Source of the DNA: Microbacterium galbinum
GTDB taxonomy: Bacteria > Actinomycetota > Actinomycetes > Actinomycetales > Microbacteriaceae
Assembly: GCF_023101185.1 (NCBI RefSeq)
Contig: NZ_CP078077.1
Coordinates: 1,765,630 to 1,829,629, forward strand
DNA length: 64,000 nucleotides
Direction of reading: 5' to 3'
Shown: positions 1-7,175 of the stretch, piece after piece
How the letters are laid out: every line of letters begins with the position of its first letter
Position numbering within the stretch: position 1 is the stretch's first letter
Notes under the pieces: model-generated
What the model saw: the letters and a program-made list of their open reading frames with translations, nothing else
Database searches by the model: none
What the model was told of the DNA's origin: nothing
Program-made: the position numbers and the translations under genes

Positions 1-168
1 CTGGGCTGCGACCACCTCGTCTACCAGGAGGTCGACGACCTGAAGGCCGCGATCACCGAGGGCTCGGTCGTCGACGACCTCGACATGAGCTGCTTCGACG
101 GCCGATACGTCACCGGAACCGTGAGCGACGAGTACCTGGCCTGGGTGGAGAGCTCGCAGACCTCATGA
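1..168 (+). CDS. purF: Amidophosphoribosyltransferase, C-terminal end (partial)
   Basis: Only the last 55 residues are present; the gene begins before the window. The tail reads ...LDMSCFDGRYVTGTVSDEYL..., which closely resembles the C-terminus of E. coli PurF (ECSVFNGVYVT then DQGYLDF). The enzyme makes phosphoribosylamine from PRPP and glutamine, the first step of de novo purine synthesis, in the cytoplasm. The catalytic N-terminal cysteine and PRPP loop lie outside the window. Its TGA stop overlaps the ATG of the next gene by 4 bp, so translation is probably coupled. The call rests on a short tail recognised by eye. Confidence 0.8.
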   Translation: MGCDHLVYQEVDDLKAAITEGSVVDDLDMSCFDGRYVTGTVSDEYLAWVESSQTS

Positions 169-1478
169 TCGCGGAGGGCCGCCCGCTCTGGCAGGGGCGG
201 GCTCTCGCGCTGATCGGGATCGTGCTCGTGGCGTTCTCGCTGCGTTCGGCGGTCGCCTCGCTGTCACCGGTGATCGACCACATCTCCCGCGACTTCCCGG
301 TGTCGCCCGTGATCGTCGGCCTCATCGGCGCCGCGCCGCCGGTGTGCTTCGCCGTGTTCGGGCTGATCACCCCGCTCGTCGAACGACGCTTCGGGCTCGA
401 GCGCGTCGCGGTCGGTGCCCTCGCCCTGATGTCTCTCGGACTCCTGCTGCGCGGCTTCGCGGGCGATTCGACGAGCCTGCTCGCCGCGACCGTGGTCGTG
501 TTCGCCGGTGTCGGCGCGGGCAACGTGCTGCTGCCGCCGCTGGTGAAGAAGTACTTCCCCGACCGTCTCGGCGTCATGATGACGCTGTACTCGACCATGA
601 TGGCGGTCTCGACCTTCGTGCCGCCGCTCGTCGCCGTGCCGGTCGCCGACTCGCTCGGCTGGCGGGTGTCGCTCGGGCTCTGGGGCGGGTTCGCGGTGCT
701 CGCGCTGCTGCCGTGGATCGCGCTGCTGATCGGTGAACGCGGGCGCGCGTCGACGGCATCCGCTCGTGCCGCCGACGTCGTGCTCGACCCGACCGACGGG
801 GTCGACGACCTGACGGATGCCGCGGCCGTCGCCACCGGACCCATCGCCACCGTGCCGGCCAGCCCGCGCGTGTTCGGCCGGCTGTGGCGGATGCCGTTGC
901 CGTGGGCGCTCGCGCTGGTGTTCGGCACGTCGTCGACCATGGCCTACGTCGCCTTCGCCTGGCTGCCGACCATGCTCGTCGACATCGCCGGCGTCACCCC
1001 CGCGACGGCCGGATTCCTGCTCTCGCTCTTCGCCCTCGCCGGTCTCCCGTGCGGGCTGCTGGTGCCGATCCTCATCGTGCGTTTCCAGGCGACGCGGCCG
1101 CTGTTCCTGTTCGCGGTCGCCTGCGGTGTCGTGGGTCTCGGCGGTCTGCTGCTCGTGCCGACGGTCGCCCCGGCGCTGTGGGCGATCATCTACGGGCTCA
1201 CGGCGATCCTGTTCCCGCTCAGCCTCGTACTGCTGAGCATCCGTGCGCGCACGCCCGAGAGCGCCGTCGCGCTGAGCGGATTCGTGCAGAGCATCGGCTA
1301 CGGCATCGCCGCGGTCTTCCCGCTGCTGATCGGTCTGCTCCACGAGACCACCGGAAGCTGGCAGGTGCCGTTGATGGTCGTCATCGGCGTGCTCGTCGTG
1401 TCGATCCCCGCGGGTCTCGTCGCCGGGCGCCGCCGCACGATCGAAGACGAGTGGGAGGCGCGGCACGGCCGCTGGTGA
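165..1478 (+). CDS. MFS transporter, CynX/NimT-like
   Basis: A 437-residue membrane protein with about 12 hydrophobic segments in two halves. They are separated by a charged, Ala/Asp-rich cytoplasmic loop (about residues 190-230), the usual major facilitator layout. The N-terminal half, with a SLRSAVASLSPV first helix and a long VVVFAGVGAGNVLLPPLVKKYF segment in two parts, resembles the CynX/NimT branch (cyanate and 2-nitroimidazole transporters). The substrate cannot be read from sequence. The start ATG overlaps the purF stop (ATGA), so the pair is probably co-transcribed. It converges on the MOSC gene, with only 9 bp between the stops. Confidence 0.85.
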   Translation: MIAEGRPLWQGRALALIGIVLVAFSLRSAVASLSPVIDHISRDFPVSPVIVGLIGAAPPVCFAVFGLITPLVERRFGLERVAVGALALMSLGLLLRGFAGDSTSLLAATVVVFAGVGAGNVLLPPLVKKYFPDRLGVMMTLYSTMMAVSTFVPPLVAVPVADSLGWRVSLGLWGGFAVLALLPWIALLIGERGRASTASARAADVVLDPTDGVDDLTDAAAVATGPIATVPASPRVFGRLWRMPLPWALALVFGTSSTMAYVAFAWLPTMLVDIAGVTPATAGFLLSLFALAGLPCGLLVPILIVRFQATRPLFLFAVACGVVGLGGLLLVPTVAPALWAIIYGLTAILFPLSLVLLSIRARTPESAVALSGFVQSIGYGIAAVFPLLIGLLHETTGSWQVPLMVVIGVLVVSIPAGLVAGRRRTIEDEWEARHGRW

Positions 1479-1487
1479 GCTCGACGC

Positions 1488-2303
1488 TCAGAGCACGTGC
1501 ACCTCGTCGCCGACGCGGATGACTCCCGCCGGCGCGTTCTCATCGCTCTGAGGGGTGACCGGGAGGAACAGGCGTCCGAGCGTCGGCTCGTCCTGTCCGA
1601 GCGCACCGGTGAGGGTCGTGAGCACCTTGACGTCGCGTTCGCCGGTGTCGGGGTTCGCGTGGGTCGCGAGGCAGCGCACGATCGGTCCCTCCGTGGTCAG
1701 CGTGACGTCGCCGATCCGCACCTCGCCGTCCCAGTCCAGCTCGGCCCACGCATCGACCCCGTCGATGACGATGTTCGAGCGGAAGCGTCGATCGTCGATC
1801 CCCGTTCCCACCGCCTCGCCCAATGCCTCCGCGCTGCCGTGGCTGTGCAGAGAAACGTAGCCTCGGGCTCGGTCCTGGAAGCGCGAGGTCTCGCCGTCAC
1901 CGACCAGCACGAGGGGGAGTCGCCCGGGACGCTCGAGGCGTCGACCCTCCCGCGTCGCGCGCACGAATGCGGTGACGGCATCCGTCAGCTCTGCGCGTCC
2001 GTCGCCGTCGAGACCCGCCTCCGCGAGCAGCGCGCCGTCGTGCTCGATCCGCACTCGTGCACGGGCGTCGTCGTAGTGCGTGCGCAGGGCGGCCAGTGCC
2101 GGGAAATCCTGCAGGGCAAGACCCTTCGCCTTCGGCCAGTGCTCGAGGCCGTCGCGCTCTTCCGGCGTCGCGGCATCCGCGAAACGGAACGCGAGCACGC
2201 GATCTCCCGCGACCCGTCCGTCGGCCTGAACGGTCAGGGACCCGACCGACTCCGGAGTGAAGCCCTTGATGGGGTGACGGTAGAGAGCGACGACATGGGG
2301 CAT
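1488..2303 (-). CDS. MOSC domain-containing protein
   Basis: A 271-residue soluble protein. The N-terminus (VVALYRHPIKGFTPES) is the typical MOSC N-terminal beta-barrel opening seen in YcbX-like proteins. The C-terminal two thirds, with RFRSNIVIDG and the region ending GPIVRCLATHANPDTGERD, matches the MOSC core; the cysteine in VRCLATHANPDTG is the residue MOSC proteins use for sulfur or molybdenum cofactor chemistry. Family members bind molybdenum cofactor and often reduce N-hydroxylated compounds or handle sulfur transfer. No ferredoxin domain is attached, unlike E. coli YcbX. The exact substrate is unknown. It starts ATG at 2303 and stands alone on this strand. Confidence 0.85.
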   Translation of the reverse strand: MPHVVALYRHPIKGFTPESVGSLTVQADGRVAGDRVLAFRFADAATPEERDGLEHWPKAKGLALQDFPALAALRTHYDDARARVRIEHDGALLAEAGLDGDGRAELTDAVTAFVRATREGRRLERPGRLPLVLVGDGETSRFQDRARGYVSLHSHGSAEALGEAVGTGIDDRRFRSNIVIDGVDAWAELDWDGEVRIGDVTLTTEGPIVRCLATHANPDTGERDVKVLTTLTGALGQDEPTLGRLFLPVTPQSDENAPAGVIRVGDEVHVL

Positions 2304-2344
2304 GCGTCGATCCTCGCAGATCGTGTCACCCGGGTACGACGAAA

Positions 2345-2365
2345 CCCCCGTAGGTCATACGGGGG
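2345..2365 (-). terminator. Hairpin terminator of the DUF3073 gene
   Basis: A perfect 8-bp stem (CCCCCGTA / TACGGGGG) with a 5-nt loop. Read on the minus strand it is followed by a short T-rich stretch (TTTCGTCG). It lies 22 bp past the DUF3073 stop, where an intrinsic terminator for that gene is expected. Confidence 0.65.
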
Positions 2366-2386
2366 AGAAGTCGAACAGAGGGGCGG

Positions 2387-2572
2387 TCAGGCCTTCTCTA
2401 GTTCGTCCTCGTCTTCGTCGGCATAATCGTCCGCCCACTTATCGACGTAGGCGTCTTCGTCGGTCGGGTGACCCAGCTCGCGCTCGAGCGCGGAGTAGTT
2501 CACCGACGGACTGTACGCCTTGAGTTCGCGGGCGATCTTTGTGTGCTTCGCCTTCTGACGGCCACGGCCCAT
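2387..2572 (-). CDS. DUF3073 domain-containing protein
   Basis: A 61-residue basic-then-acidic protein beginning MGRGRQKAKHTKIARELKAYSP, the signature of the actinobacterial DUF3073 family. Its C-terminal third is almost entirely Asp/Glu (DEDAYVDKWADDYADEDEDELEKA in two parts). The longer open frame would add 17 residues, but the family always begins MGRGR. A GAGGGGG ribosome binding site sits just before this ATG, so 2572 is chosen. Function is unknown; the charge split suggests an RNA- or protein-binding small protein. It is transcribed divergently from the universal stress gene. Confidence 0.9.
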   Translation of the reverse strand: MGRGRQKAKHTKIARELKAYSPSVNYSALERELGHPTDEDAYVDKWADDYADEDEDELEKA

Positions 2573-2720
2573 GCGCGAGACCCCCTCACGAGTTAAGCGG
2601 CGGGTGGTCAGGACCCGCGGCATTCACGACACCGGCGCGCAGCCGGTAAGAGTAGCATTCAGAATAGCACGCGGGTAATACCCTCTGGCTGATGCCAGGC
2701 TGGTGAAGGGAGCGATCATC

Positions 2721-3272
2721 ATGACCGAGAACACCTCCACTCCGTCCGACGAGGCCGCACAGAACGCGGCTCTGCAGAAGGCCGTGATCGTCGGAGTGCA
2801 GCCCCATCAAGACGGCCGCGTGGTCGACGAAGCCGTGCGCTACGCGCGACTGCTCGGCGTGCCCCTCGTGGTCGCCCACGTCGACGTGACGCGTTTCGTC
2901 ACCTACGAGGACCCCGACGGCTACGTGCACTCGGCCCCCATCGACATCAACTTCGACGCCGGTGCCGCCGAGTTCGAGGCCGTGCAGGCGGCGGTCGCCC
3001 CGGCCCTCGACGCCTCGGGCATCACCTGGACCGCCCGTCAGCTCGTCGGAGACCCGGCGCTCGCGATCAAGCAGCTCGCGCACAAGCTCGACGCGCAGCT
3101 GATCGTGATCGGCACCCGCAAGCGGGGCATCGGCGAGAGCATCCGAGAGTTCTTCACCGGATCGGTCGCCGCTCGCCTGGCGCATCGCCAGCACCGGTCG
3201 ATCCTCGTCGTGCCGCTCGGCGACCTCGTGCCCGACTCCCAGAAGGAGATCTGGCCGGAGGCTGCGGAGTAG
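2721..3272 (+). CDS. Universal stress protein (UspA family)
   Basis: A 183-residue cytoplasmic protein with a Usp alpha/beta fold. The first strand is AVIVGVQPHQDGR. Near the C-terminus the ATP-binding pattern G-x2-G-x9-G-S is visible (GTRKRGIGES then FFTGSVAA), followed by SILVVP. The motif suggests an ATP-binding Usp of the kind that responds to stationary phase or hypoxia in actinobacteria. The ATG at 2721 is preferred over the one 18 bases upstream because GAAGGGA lies at good distance before it. The 150-bp divergent region with DUF3073 contains -10-like boxes for both genes. It is a single gene unit. Confidence 0.88.
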   Translation: MTENTSTPSDEAAQNAALQKAVIVGVQPHQDGRVVDEAVRYARLLGVPLVVAHVDVTRFVTYEDPDGYVHSAPIDINFDAGAAEFEAVQAAVAPALDASGITWTARQLVGDPALAIKQLAHKLDAQLIVIGTRKRGIGESIREFFTGSVAARLAHRQHRSILVVPLGDLVPDSQKEIWPEAAE

Positions 3273-3292
3273 TCCACCGGCACCGGAGCGTC

Positions 3293-3946
3293 TCAGCCGA
3301 CCCAGCTCGGGTCGTCGAACAGCCGCTGGAGGTCATCGACGAGGCGGCCGGTGTGGAAGCCGTCCGCTGCCGCGTGGTGGATCTGGATCGCGAGGGGCTG
3401 GATCACTTGGCCCGCGCGCTCGACGTAGCGGCCGAGGGTGAAGATCGGCGGGAGATGCGTCCCGGCATCCTTGATCTGCAGTGAGAACGCGGTGAACGTC
3501 GTCCACGGCAGGCTCGAGACGTCGAAGGTGTTGGGCGGCGTATCGGACTGCGGGAACATCTCCGTCGCCGAGCGGTGCGTGCTCAGGAGGTCGACGGCGT
3601 GCTCGTGGAAGGTCGCGAAGTCGGGATCGTACGGCGTCCACACGCTCGCGAACGTCTCGCGTTCGGGGTTGAACACGGTGAACGCAGGGTGCACGACGTC
3701 CCAGATGCCGGGTGCGCCGTCGGCGGTCAGGCCCATCCGGAACTGCTCGTGACGGTTGACCGCATCGGCAAGGGCCCAGATCTGTGTCGGATAGGTCTTG
3801 CGCGCGGCGTTGCGGATCGCCGCCGTGAGCCGCGTCGCATCGAGCTCGACCGTGATGGCATACGTGCACGGGACGTCGGTCGAGTAGTGCCGGAAGTGCT
3901 CGGCGCGCGGCCACGAATCGACATCGATCGGGCGGAGAGTGCTCAT
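3293..3946 (-). CDS. CatA-type chloramphenicol O-acetyltransferase-like protein
   Basis: A 217-residue protein of the type A chloramphenicol acetyltransferase fold. It begins with the typical WPRAEHFRHY segment and ends with the catalytic motif HHAAADGFH, where His191 would be the base and Asp195 its structural partner (equivalent to His195/Asp199 of CAT). The length fits the family (about 213-220). CAT enzymes act as trimers and acetylate the 3-hydroxyl of chloramphenicol using acetyl-CoA. There is no mobile element or resistance cassette around it. It is probably a chromosomal family member whose natural substrate may be another acceptor. Resistance is possible but not shown. Confidence 0.85.
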   Translation of the reverse strand: MSTLRPIDVDSWPRAEHFRHYSTDVPCTYAITVELDATRLTAAIRNAARKTYPTQIWALADAVNRHEQFRMGLTADGAPGIWDVVHPAFTVFNPERETFASVWTPYDPDFATFHEHAVDLLSTHRSATEMFPQSDTPPNTFDVSSLPWTTFTAFSLQIKDAGTHLPPIFTLGRYVERAGQVIQPLAIQIHHAAADGFHTGRLVDDLQRLFDDPSWVG

Positions 3947-3985
3947 GCCGTCATCCTCTCATCGGCGCGTTGGGTCATCGCGGAC

Positions 3986-4165
3986 ATGCCCGAGTTCGAA
4001 TTGCCGGAGGTGATGCAGTACGCCATCGTGGCGCCGCACCGCGATGGGGCCACGAGCTTCATCATTACCAAGGCGTTCAAGCGCGTCGAGAACGGCGACG
4101 AGGACAGCCTCGCGTTCTTCGGAGAAGCGCTGCTGGCAGGCGTGAACAACAGCTCGAACGACTGA
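3986..4165 (+). CDS. Small hypothetical protein
   Basis: A 59-residue frame (MPEFELPEVMQYAIVAPHRD...) with G/C-rich third positions like real genes here, ending LLAGVNNSSND. It lies divergent to the CatA-like gene, 39 bp from its start, and is followed by an inverted repeat. No motif is recognised. It could be a small regulatory or structural protein, or a remnant of a longer gene. No clear ribosome binding site is seen before the ATG; the upstream CGGAC is weak. Treat as tentative. Confidence 0.4.
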   Translation: MPEFELPEVMQYAIVAPHRDGATSFIITKAFKRVENGDEDSLAFFGEALLAGVNNSSND

Positions 4166-4176
4166 CTTGGGGCGTG

Positions 4177-4256
4177 CATAACTCCTCAGAACCGAGGTCG
4201 AATTCGGCCGATTCCGACCGTTCGAGGAGGGAACGGCGAATTTCTCCGGAGTTATG
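4177..4256 (+). repeat. 80-bp dyad, CAYAACTYCGGAG family (copy 1)
   Basis: Nearly palindromic element. The left arm CATAACTCCTCAGAA pairs with the right arm TTCTCCGGAGTTATG (two mismatches over 15). It sits between convergent genes and shares its arm consensus with the element at 18531-18611. It could act as a bidirectional terminator or as a REP-like repeat. Confidence 0.6.
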
Positions 4257-4343
4257 AACGGGGAGATGGCGCTGAAGACGCGGAAGTCCCGGTATCGGCG
4301 GGCGATACCGGGACCTTCTCGTGGCGGGTGATGCGGGGCGGGG

Positions 4344-4369
4344 CGCTTCGACAGGCTCAGCGGCCCAGT
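4344..4369 (+). repeat. CTTCGACAGGCTCAG dispersed repeat (fragment)
   Basis: A short copy, CGCTTCGACAGGCTCAGCGG followed by CCCAG, lying just after the end of the PadR gene. The same word recurs at 6232, 43577, 47062, 54736-54830 and 58618-58697. Confidence 0.6.
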
Positions 4370-4384
4370 TCCGTCGGCGGCGGC

Positions 4385-5008
4385 CTAGCGGGTCGTCGAG
4401 ATGCCGACGGTCACCGCGCGGGCGGCGGCGTCGAGGGCGTTCTCGAGATCGGTCACGACGTTCGCGGGGAGCGCGCCGCCCTGTGCCACGTGCGTGCGCA
4501 GATCGGTGCGGATGCGTGCACGGAACGCGTTGATCACGGCATCCGCCCGGTGCATCTCCTCACGGCTCGTCACCCGGGTGTCATCGGATGCCGAGCGCGG
4601 ACGACTCTTCGCCGACTGGCGTTCGTCGTGCGCAGCGGAGGCGAGGTCGGCGCGGAGGGTCTTCATCGCGTCCTGCACGCTCTGACGCACCTCGTTGGCG
4701 ATGAGGCGCACCGAGTCGGCGAGCCCGGATTCGATCCCGGCCAGGTCGTTCTCGCGGGAGGCGAGTTCGGCGCGGCCCTCGTCGGTGATCGCGTAGATCG
4801 TGGTGCGCCCGTCGACCGTCTTGGTGACGAGCCCCTCTTCCTCGAGCTTCGCGAGGCGCGGGTAGATGGTGCCGGCGCTCGGGGTGTAGGTGCCGCCGGT
4901 GCGATCGGTGAGCGCCTGGATGATGCCGTAGCCGTGCTGGGGCGACTCGGCGAGCAGCGACAGCAGGTACAGGCGCAGGTCGCCGTGCGAGAAGACGGCG
5001 GGGGTCAT
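4385..5008 (-). CDS. PadR family transcriptional regulator
   Basis: A 207-residue regulator with the PadR winged helix at residues 11-80 (LRLYLLSLLAESPQHGYGI, then AGTIYPRLAKLEEEGLV and a DGRTTIYAITDEGRAEL wing). The C-terminal half is a long helical region that usually provides dimerisation (PadR subfamily 1-like). PadR proteins are repressors that commonly control their own operon. It overlaps the DUF4097 gene by 4 bp (ATGA), so both are made from the promoter carrying the large dyad at 5873-5918, which is likely its own operator. The start at 5008 is set by this overlap and by the family's N-terminus. Confidence 0.88.
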   Translation of the reverse strand: MTPAVFSHGDLRLYLLSLLAESPQHGYGIIQALTDRTGGTYTPSAGTIYPRLAKLEEEGLVTKTVDGRTTIYAITDEGRAELASRENDLAGIESGLADSVRLIANEVRQSVQDAMKTLRADLASAAHDERQSAKSRPRSASDDTRVTSREEMHRADAVINAFRARIRTDLRTHVAQGGALPANVVTDLENALDAAARAVTVGISTTR

Positions 5009-5850
5009 GCCTCTTCCTCCCACTCCGCGTCGTTCGTGATCGACTCGGGGGTGCGGCGCAGAACCGTGACGCCGCCCGAGACGGAGTTCACCCGCAGGTC
5101 GACGAAGCGCCCGGCGAGCTCGCCCTTGGTGCCGGTGTAGTTGCTCGGTCCCGAGGAGCTGCGCTCGATGCCGTCGATGAGCAGGCGTCCGCTGAGCGAA
5201 CGGATGACGTAGTTCGCGGCGAGCGACTCGTCGAGGCGCACCGTGGTGCCGCCCGAGACCGAGTTCACCGAGATGGTGTTCACGTCGCCGGCGGCGTCGA
5301 CGGTCGTCGAGCCCGAGACGATGTCGACGGTCGCCTTGCGCACGACACCGGTGACGGCCACGTCGCCCGACACGCTGTTCGCGTTGATCGAGCCGGTGAG
5401 ACCGCGCACCTGCACGTCGCCCGAGACGGTGTTGACGGTGAGGTCGCCGATCAGGGTGTCGACGATGAGGTCGCCCGAGACGGTGCTGAGGCGAGCATCG
5501 TTGCGGATGCCGGAGACGAGGGCGCCGGCGCTGACGACGCCGAGGTTCAGCGCGATCGAGCGGGGCACGGCCACGCTCACCTCGGCGCGCGGACCCCCGC
5601 TGCCGAAGTTGCGGAACACCTCGAGGAAGTTGTCCCAGCCGAGCTGCGGGTGGTCGATCTCGACCTCGCCGTCGTGGGATTCGATGCGGAGGTCCTTGGT
5701 GGTGACGCCGTGGACCTCGATGCGGATGCCGGGCTCGTCGTGCGCGATCACGTCGACCTGTCCGCCGACGAGGCCGACCTTGAGGCGCGTCACGGATTCG
5801 ATGTCGATGACGCGTTCTTCGCCGGGGGCGATGAGCCACTTCTCGGTCAT
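5005..5850 (-). CDS. DUF4097 beta-strand repeat protein
   Basis: A 281-residue protein made of many repeats with the phrase VSGD/VSGG roughly every 18-20 residues (TVSGDLIVD, TVSGDVQV, SVSGDVAV, SVSGGTTV, SLSGRLLI, SVSGGVTV), the mark of the DUF4097 (LiaX/YvlB-like) right-handed beta fold. There is no signal peptide or membrane segment, so it is probably cytoplasmic or membrane-peripheral. In other bacteria such proteins accompany PadR or PspC genes in cell-envelope stress loci; that role here is inference. It is first gene of a two-gene operon with the PadR regulator. An AGGAGA ribosome binding site precedes the ATG. Confidence 0.85.
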   Translation of the reverse strand: MTEKWLIAPGEERVIDIESVTRLKVGLVGGQVDVIAHDEPGIRIEVHGVTTKDLRIESHDGEVEIDHPQLGWDNFLEVFRNFGSGGPRAEVSVAVPRSIALNLGVVSAGALVSGIRNDARLSTVSGDLIVDTLIGDLTVNTVSGDVQVRGLTGSINANSVSGDVAVTGVVRKATVDIVSGSTTVDAAGDVNTISVNSVSGGTTVRLDESLAANYVIRSLSGRLLIDGIERSSSGPSNYTGTKGELAGRFVDLRVNSVSGGVTVLRRTPESITNDAEWEEEA

Positions 5851-5872
5851 GTCTGCTTCTCCTGGTTCGAGG

Positions 5873-5926
5873 ATCGAGATATATCGTGTTCGAGAAAGAT
5901 AACACGATATATCTCGATATTGTCAA
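5873..5926 (-). promoter_or_regulatory. Promoter and large operator dyad of the DUF4097-PadR operon
   Basis: Perfect inverted repeat with 18-bp arms (5873-5890 and 5901-5918) around a 10-nt spacer; the inner arm reads GAGATATATCGTGTT. On the minus strand a consensus -35 TTGACA (5926-5921) is followed by an 18-nt gap and TTATCT (5902-5897). The dyad therefore covers the -35/-10 spacer and -10 box. This placement suits autorepression by the PadR protein. It is far more A/T-rich than its surroundings. Confidence 0.75.
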
Positions 5927-5956
5927 GAGGTCGGGAAACTCTCGGGTTCGGGCCGC

Positions 5957-5987
5957 TTGACATTGACGCAACGTCAACTTCTACGGT
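5957..5987 (+). promoter_or_regulatory. MerR-type promoter of the tipA-like gene
   Basis: -35 TTGACA (5957-5962) and -10 TACGGT (5982-5987) are separated by 19 bp, the over-long spacing typical of MerR-activated promoters. Within the spacer lies the dyad TTGACG-CAA-CGTCAA. It is 28 bp upstream of the regulator's ATG, so the protein very likely activates its own gene. Confidence 0.75.
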
Positions 5988-6015
5988 GGAGACATCCACA
6001 CGGAAGGAGAAGCGC

Positions 6016-6861
6016 ATGAGCAGTCGGGACTGGTCGATCCAGGAGATCGCCCGCCTCGCCGGCACGACCAGCAGAACCCTGCGTCACTACGACGACATCG
6101 GACTGCTGGCGCCGACGCGCATCGCGGCGAACGGCTACCGCCACTACGACGAGACCGCCCTCGTGCGCCTCCAGCGCATCCTGCTGCTGCGCGAGCTCGG
6201 ACTCGGGCTGCCGCAGATCGCGGAGGTGCTGGGCCCTTCGACAGGCTCAGGGACCCAGGGTGCCGAGGGCGCAGGGACCCAGGGGGCCGAGGGTGCAGGA
6301 ACCAAGAGCGCCGAGGCATCCGCTCTCGAAACCCACCTCGCGCTGCTGCACGAGGAGCAGACCCGGCTGGCGCGACAGATCGCGTCGGTCCAATCCACCA
6401 TCGACGCTCTGAGAGGAGGTGAAGAACTCATGGCAGAGAACATGTTCGACGGCTTCGACCACACGCAGTACAAGGACGAGGTCGAGCAGCGCTGGGGCGC
6501 GAAGGCCTACGCCGACGGCGACCGCTGGTGGCGGAGCATGACGGATGCCGAGCGCACCGACTGGAAGCAGAGGGTCGCCGACCTCGGTCGCGACTGGATC
6601 GCCGCCGCCGAGAGCGGCATCGACCCGGCATCCGAAGAGGCGCAAGCCCTCGCCCGCCGCCACGTCGAGTGGCTGACGGGAGTGCCGGGGACTCCGGCAT
6701 CCGCCCCCGACGGTGACGTGAAGGCGTACGTGCTCGGACTCGGCGAGATGTACGTCGCCGACCCGCGCTTCGGCGCGAACTACGCCACCTCGTCGGGTGG
6801 CACCCACGGCGCGGAGTTCGTCCGCGACGCGCTCCGCGTGTACGCGGAGGCGAATCTGTAG
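6016..6861 (+). CDS. MerR family regulator with TipAS ligand-binding domain
   Basis: A 281-residue TipA-like activator. Residues 5-72 form the MerR winged helix (WSIQEIARLAGTTSRTLRHY, DDIGLLAPTR, GYRHYDETALVRLQ). A dimerising coiled coil follows (about 100-137). Residues 139-281 are the TipAS fold (HTQYKDEVEQRWG...) that traps thiopeptides and other ligands in Streptomyces. Residues 73-100 are a low-complexity insert (GPSTGSGTQGAEGAGTQ) made of a translated genomic repeat and a 24-bp tandem repeat. AGGAGGT at 6414 precedes an internal in-frame ATG (6430), so a TipAS-only product is likely. GGAAGGAG precedes the main ATG. Confidence 0.9.
   Translation: MSSRDWSIQEIARLAGTTSRTLRHYDDIGLLAPTRIAANGYRHYDETALVRLQRILLLRELGLGLPQIAEVLGPSTGSGTQGAEGAGTQGAEGAGTKSAEASALETHLALLHEEQTRLARQIASVQSTIDALRGGEELMAENMFDGFDHTQYKDEVEQRWGAKAYADGDRWWRSMTDAERTDWKQRVADLGRDWIAAAESGIDPASEEAQALARRHVEWLTGVPGTPASAPDGDVKAYVLGLGEMYVADPRFGANYATSSGGTHGAEFVRDALRVYAEANL
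6232..6258 (+). repeat. CTTCGACAGGCTCAG repeat inside the MerR gene
   Basis: The dispersed word GGCCCTTCGACAGGCTCAGG plus GACCCAG lies in frame in the linker between the DNA-binding domain and the coiled coil, read as GPSTGSGTQ. A 24-bp tandem duplication (GTQGAEGA twice, then GTKSAEAS) follows to about 6330. Confidence 0.8.
6414..6432 (+). promoter_or_regulatory. Internal ribosome binding site and start for a TipAS-like short product
   Basis: AGGAGGT (6414-6420), 9 nt, then ATG at 6430 in the MerR gene's own frame. Initiation here would give 143 residues (MAENMFDGF...), the whole ligand domain without the DNA-binding part. In Streptomyces lividans tipA is known to give TipAL and a 144-residue TipAS in the same way. 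Confidence 0.7.
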
Positions 6862-6981
6862 GCCGCCCTGCGTCTCGCCCCGCTCGGTCAGGGACCGGTT
6901 TCACCAGCCGGCCCCTGACCGAGGAGCGAAGCGACGAGACGAGATGAGATGAGACGAAGGGTCGCCCAGGGCATTCGTTCG

Positions 6982-7048
6982 GGAGGATTTCTCGCGTTCG
7001 GCAGGATCGAAACGGCGGATGCTTCCTGCGGAGGGCGAGTTCTCCTCC
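6982..7048 (+). repeat. 67-bp nested dyad element (copy 1 of 4)
   Basis: Begins GGAGGA and ends CTCCTCC, with an inner pair GCAGGA / TCCTGC. Same length and layout as the elements at 18704, 38231 and 60777. Confidence 0.75.
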
Positions 7049-7163
7049 GCTGCTGCGCGCGGGGGCCCTTCGTCTCGCTGCGCTCGCTCAGGAACCGGGA
7101 GGGTGCCGTACCCACAGGGGTGTTTCGCGCGCAAGGGGTGGTTCGGCGGAGGGGGCGCGGGCG

Positions 7164-7169
7164 TAAGGT
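7164..7169 (+). promoter_or_regulatory. -10 box TAAGGT (leaderless)
   Basis: TAAGGT ends 6 nt before the ATG at 7176 and there is no ribosome binding site. This fits a leaderless transcript that starts at the AUG. Confidence 0.55.
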
Positions 7170-7175
7170 CGGGGC

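Larger units (their letters stand above)
6862..7175. other. Gene-free stretch filled with dispersed repeats
   Basis: No convincing gene. Contents in order: a half-copy of the GAGCGAAGCGACGAGACGA element (about 6914-6961), the 67-bp dyad (6982-7048), an inverted half-copy CCCTTCGTCTCGCTGCGCTC (7066-7097), and the promoter of the next gene (7164-7169). The same ordered mosaic recurs at 37936-38383. Confidence 0.75.

Noticed and set aside
3293..3946. Acquired chloramphenicol resistance cassette
   Set aside because: Base composition matches its neighbours and no integron, transposon or repeat flanks it; a chromosomal family member is the simpler reading.
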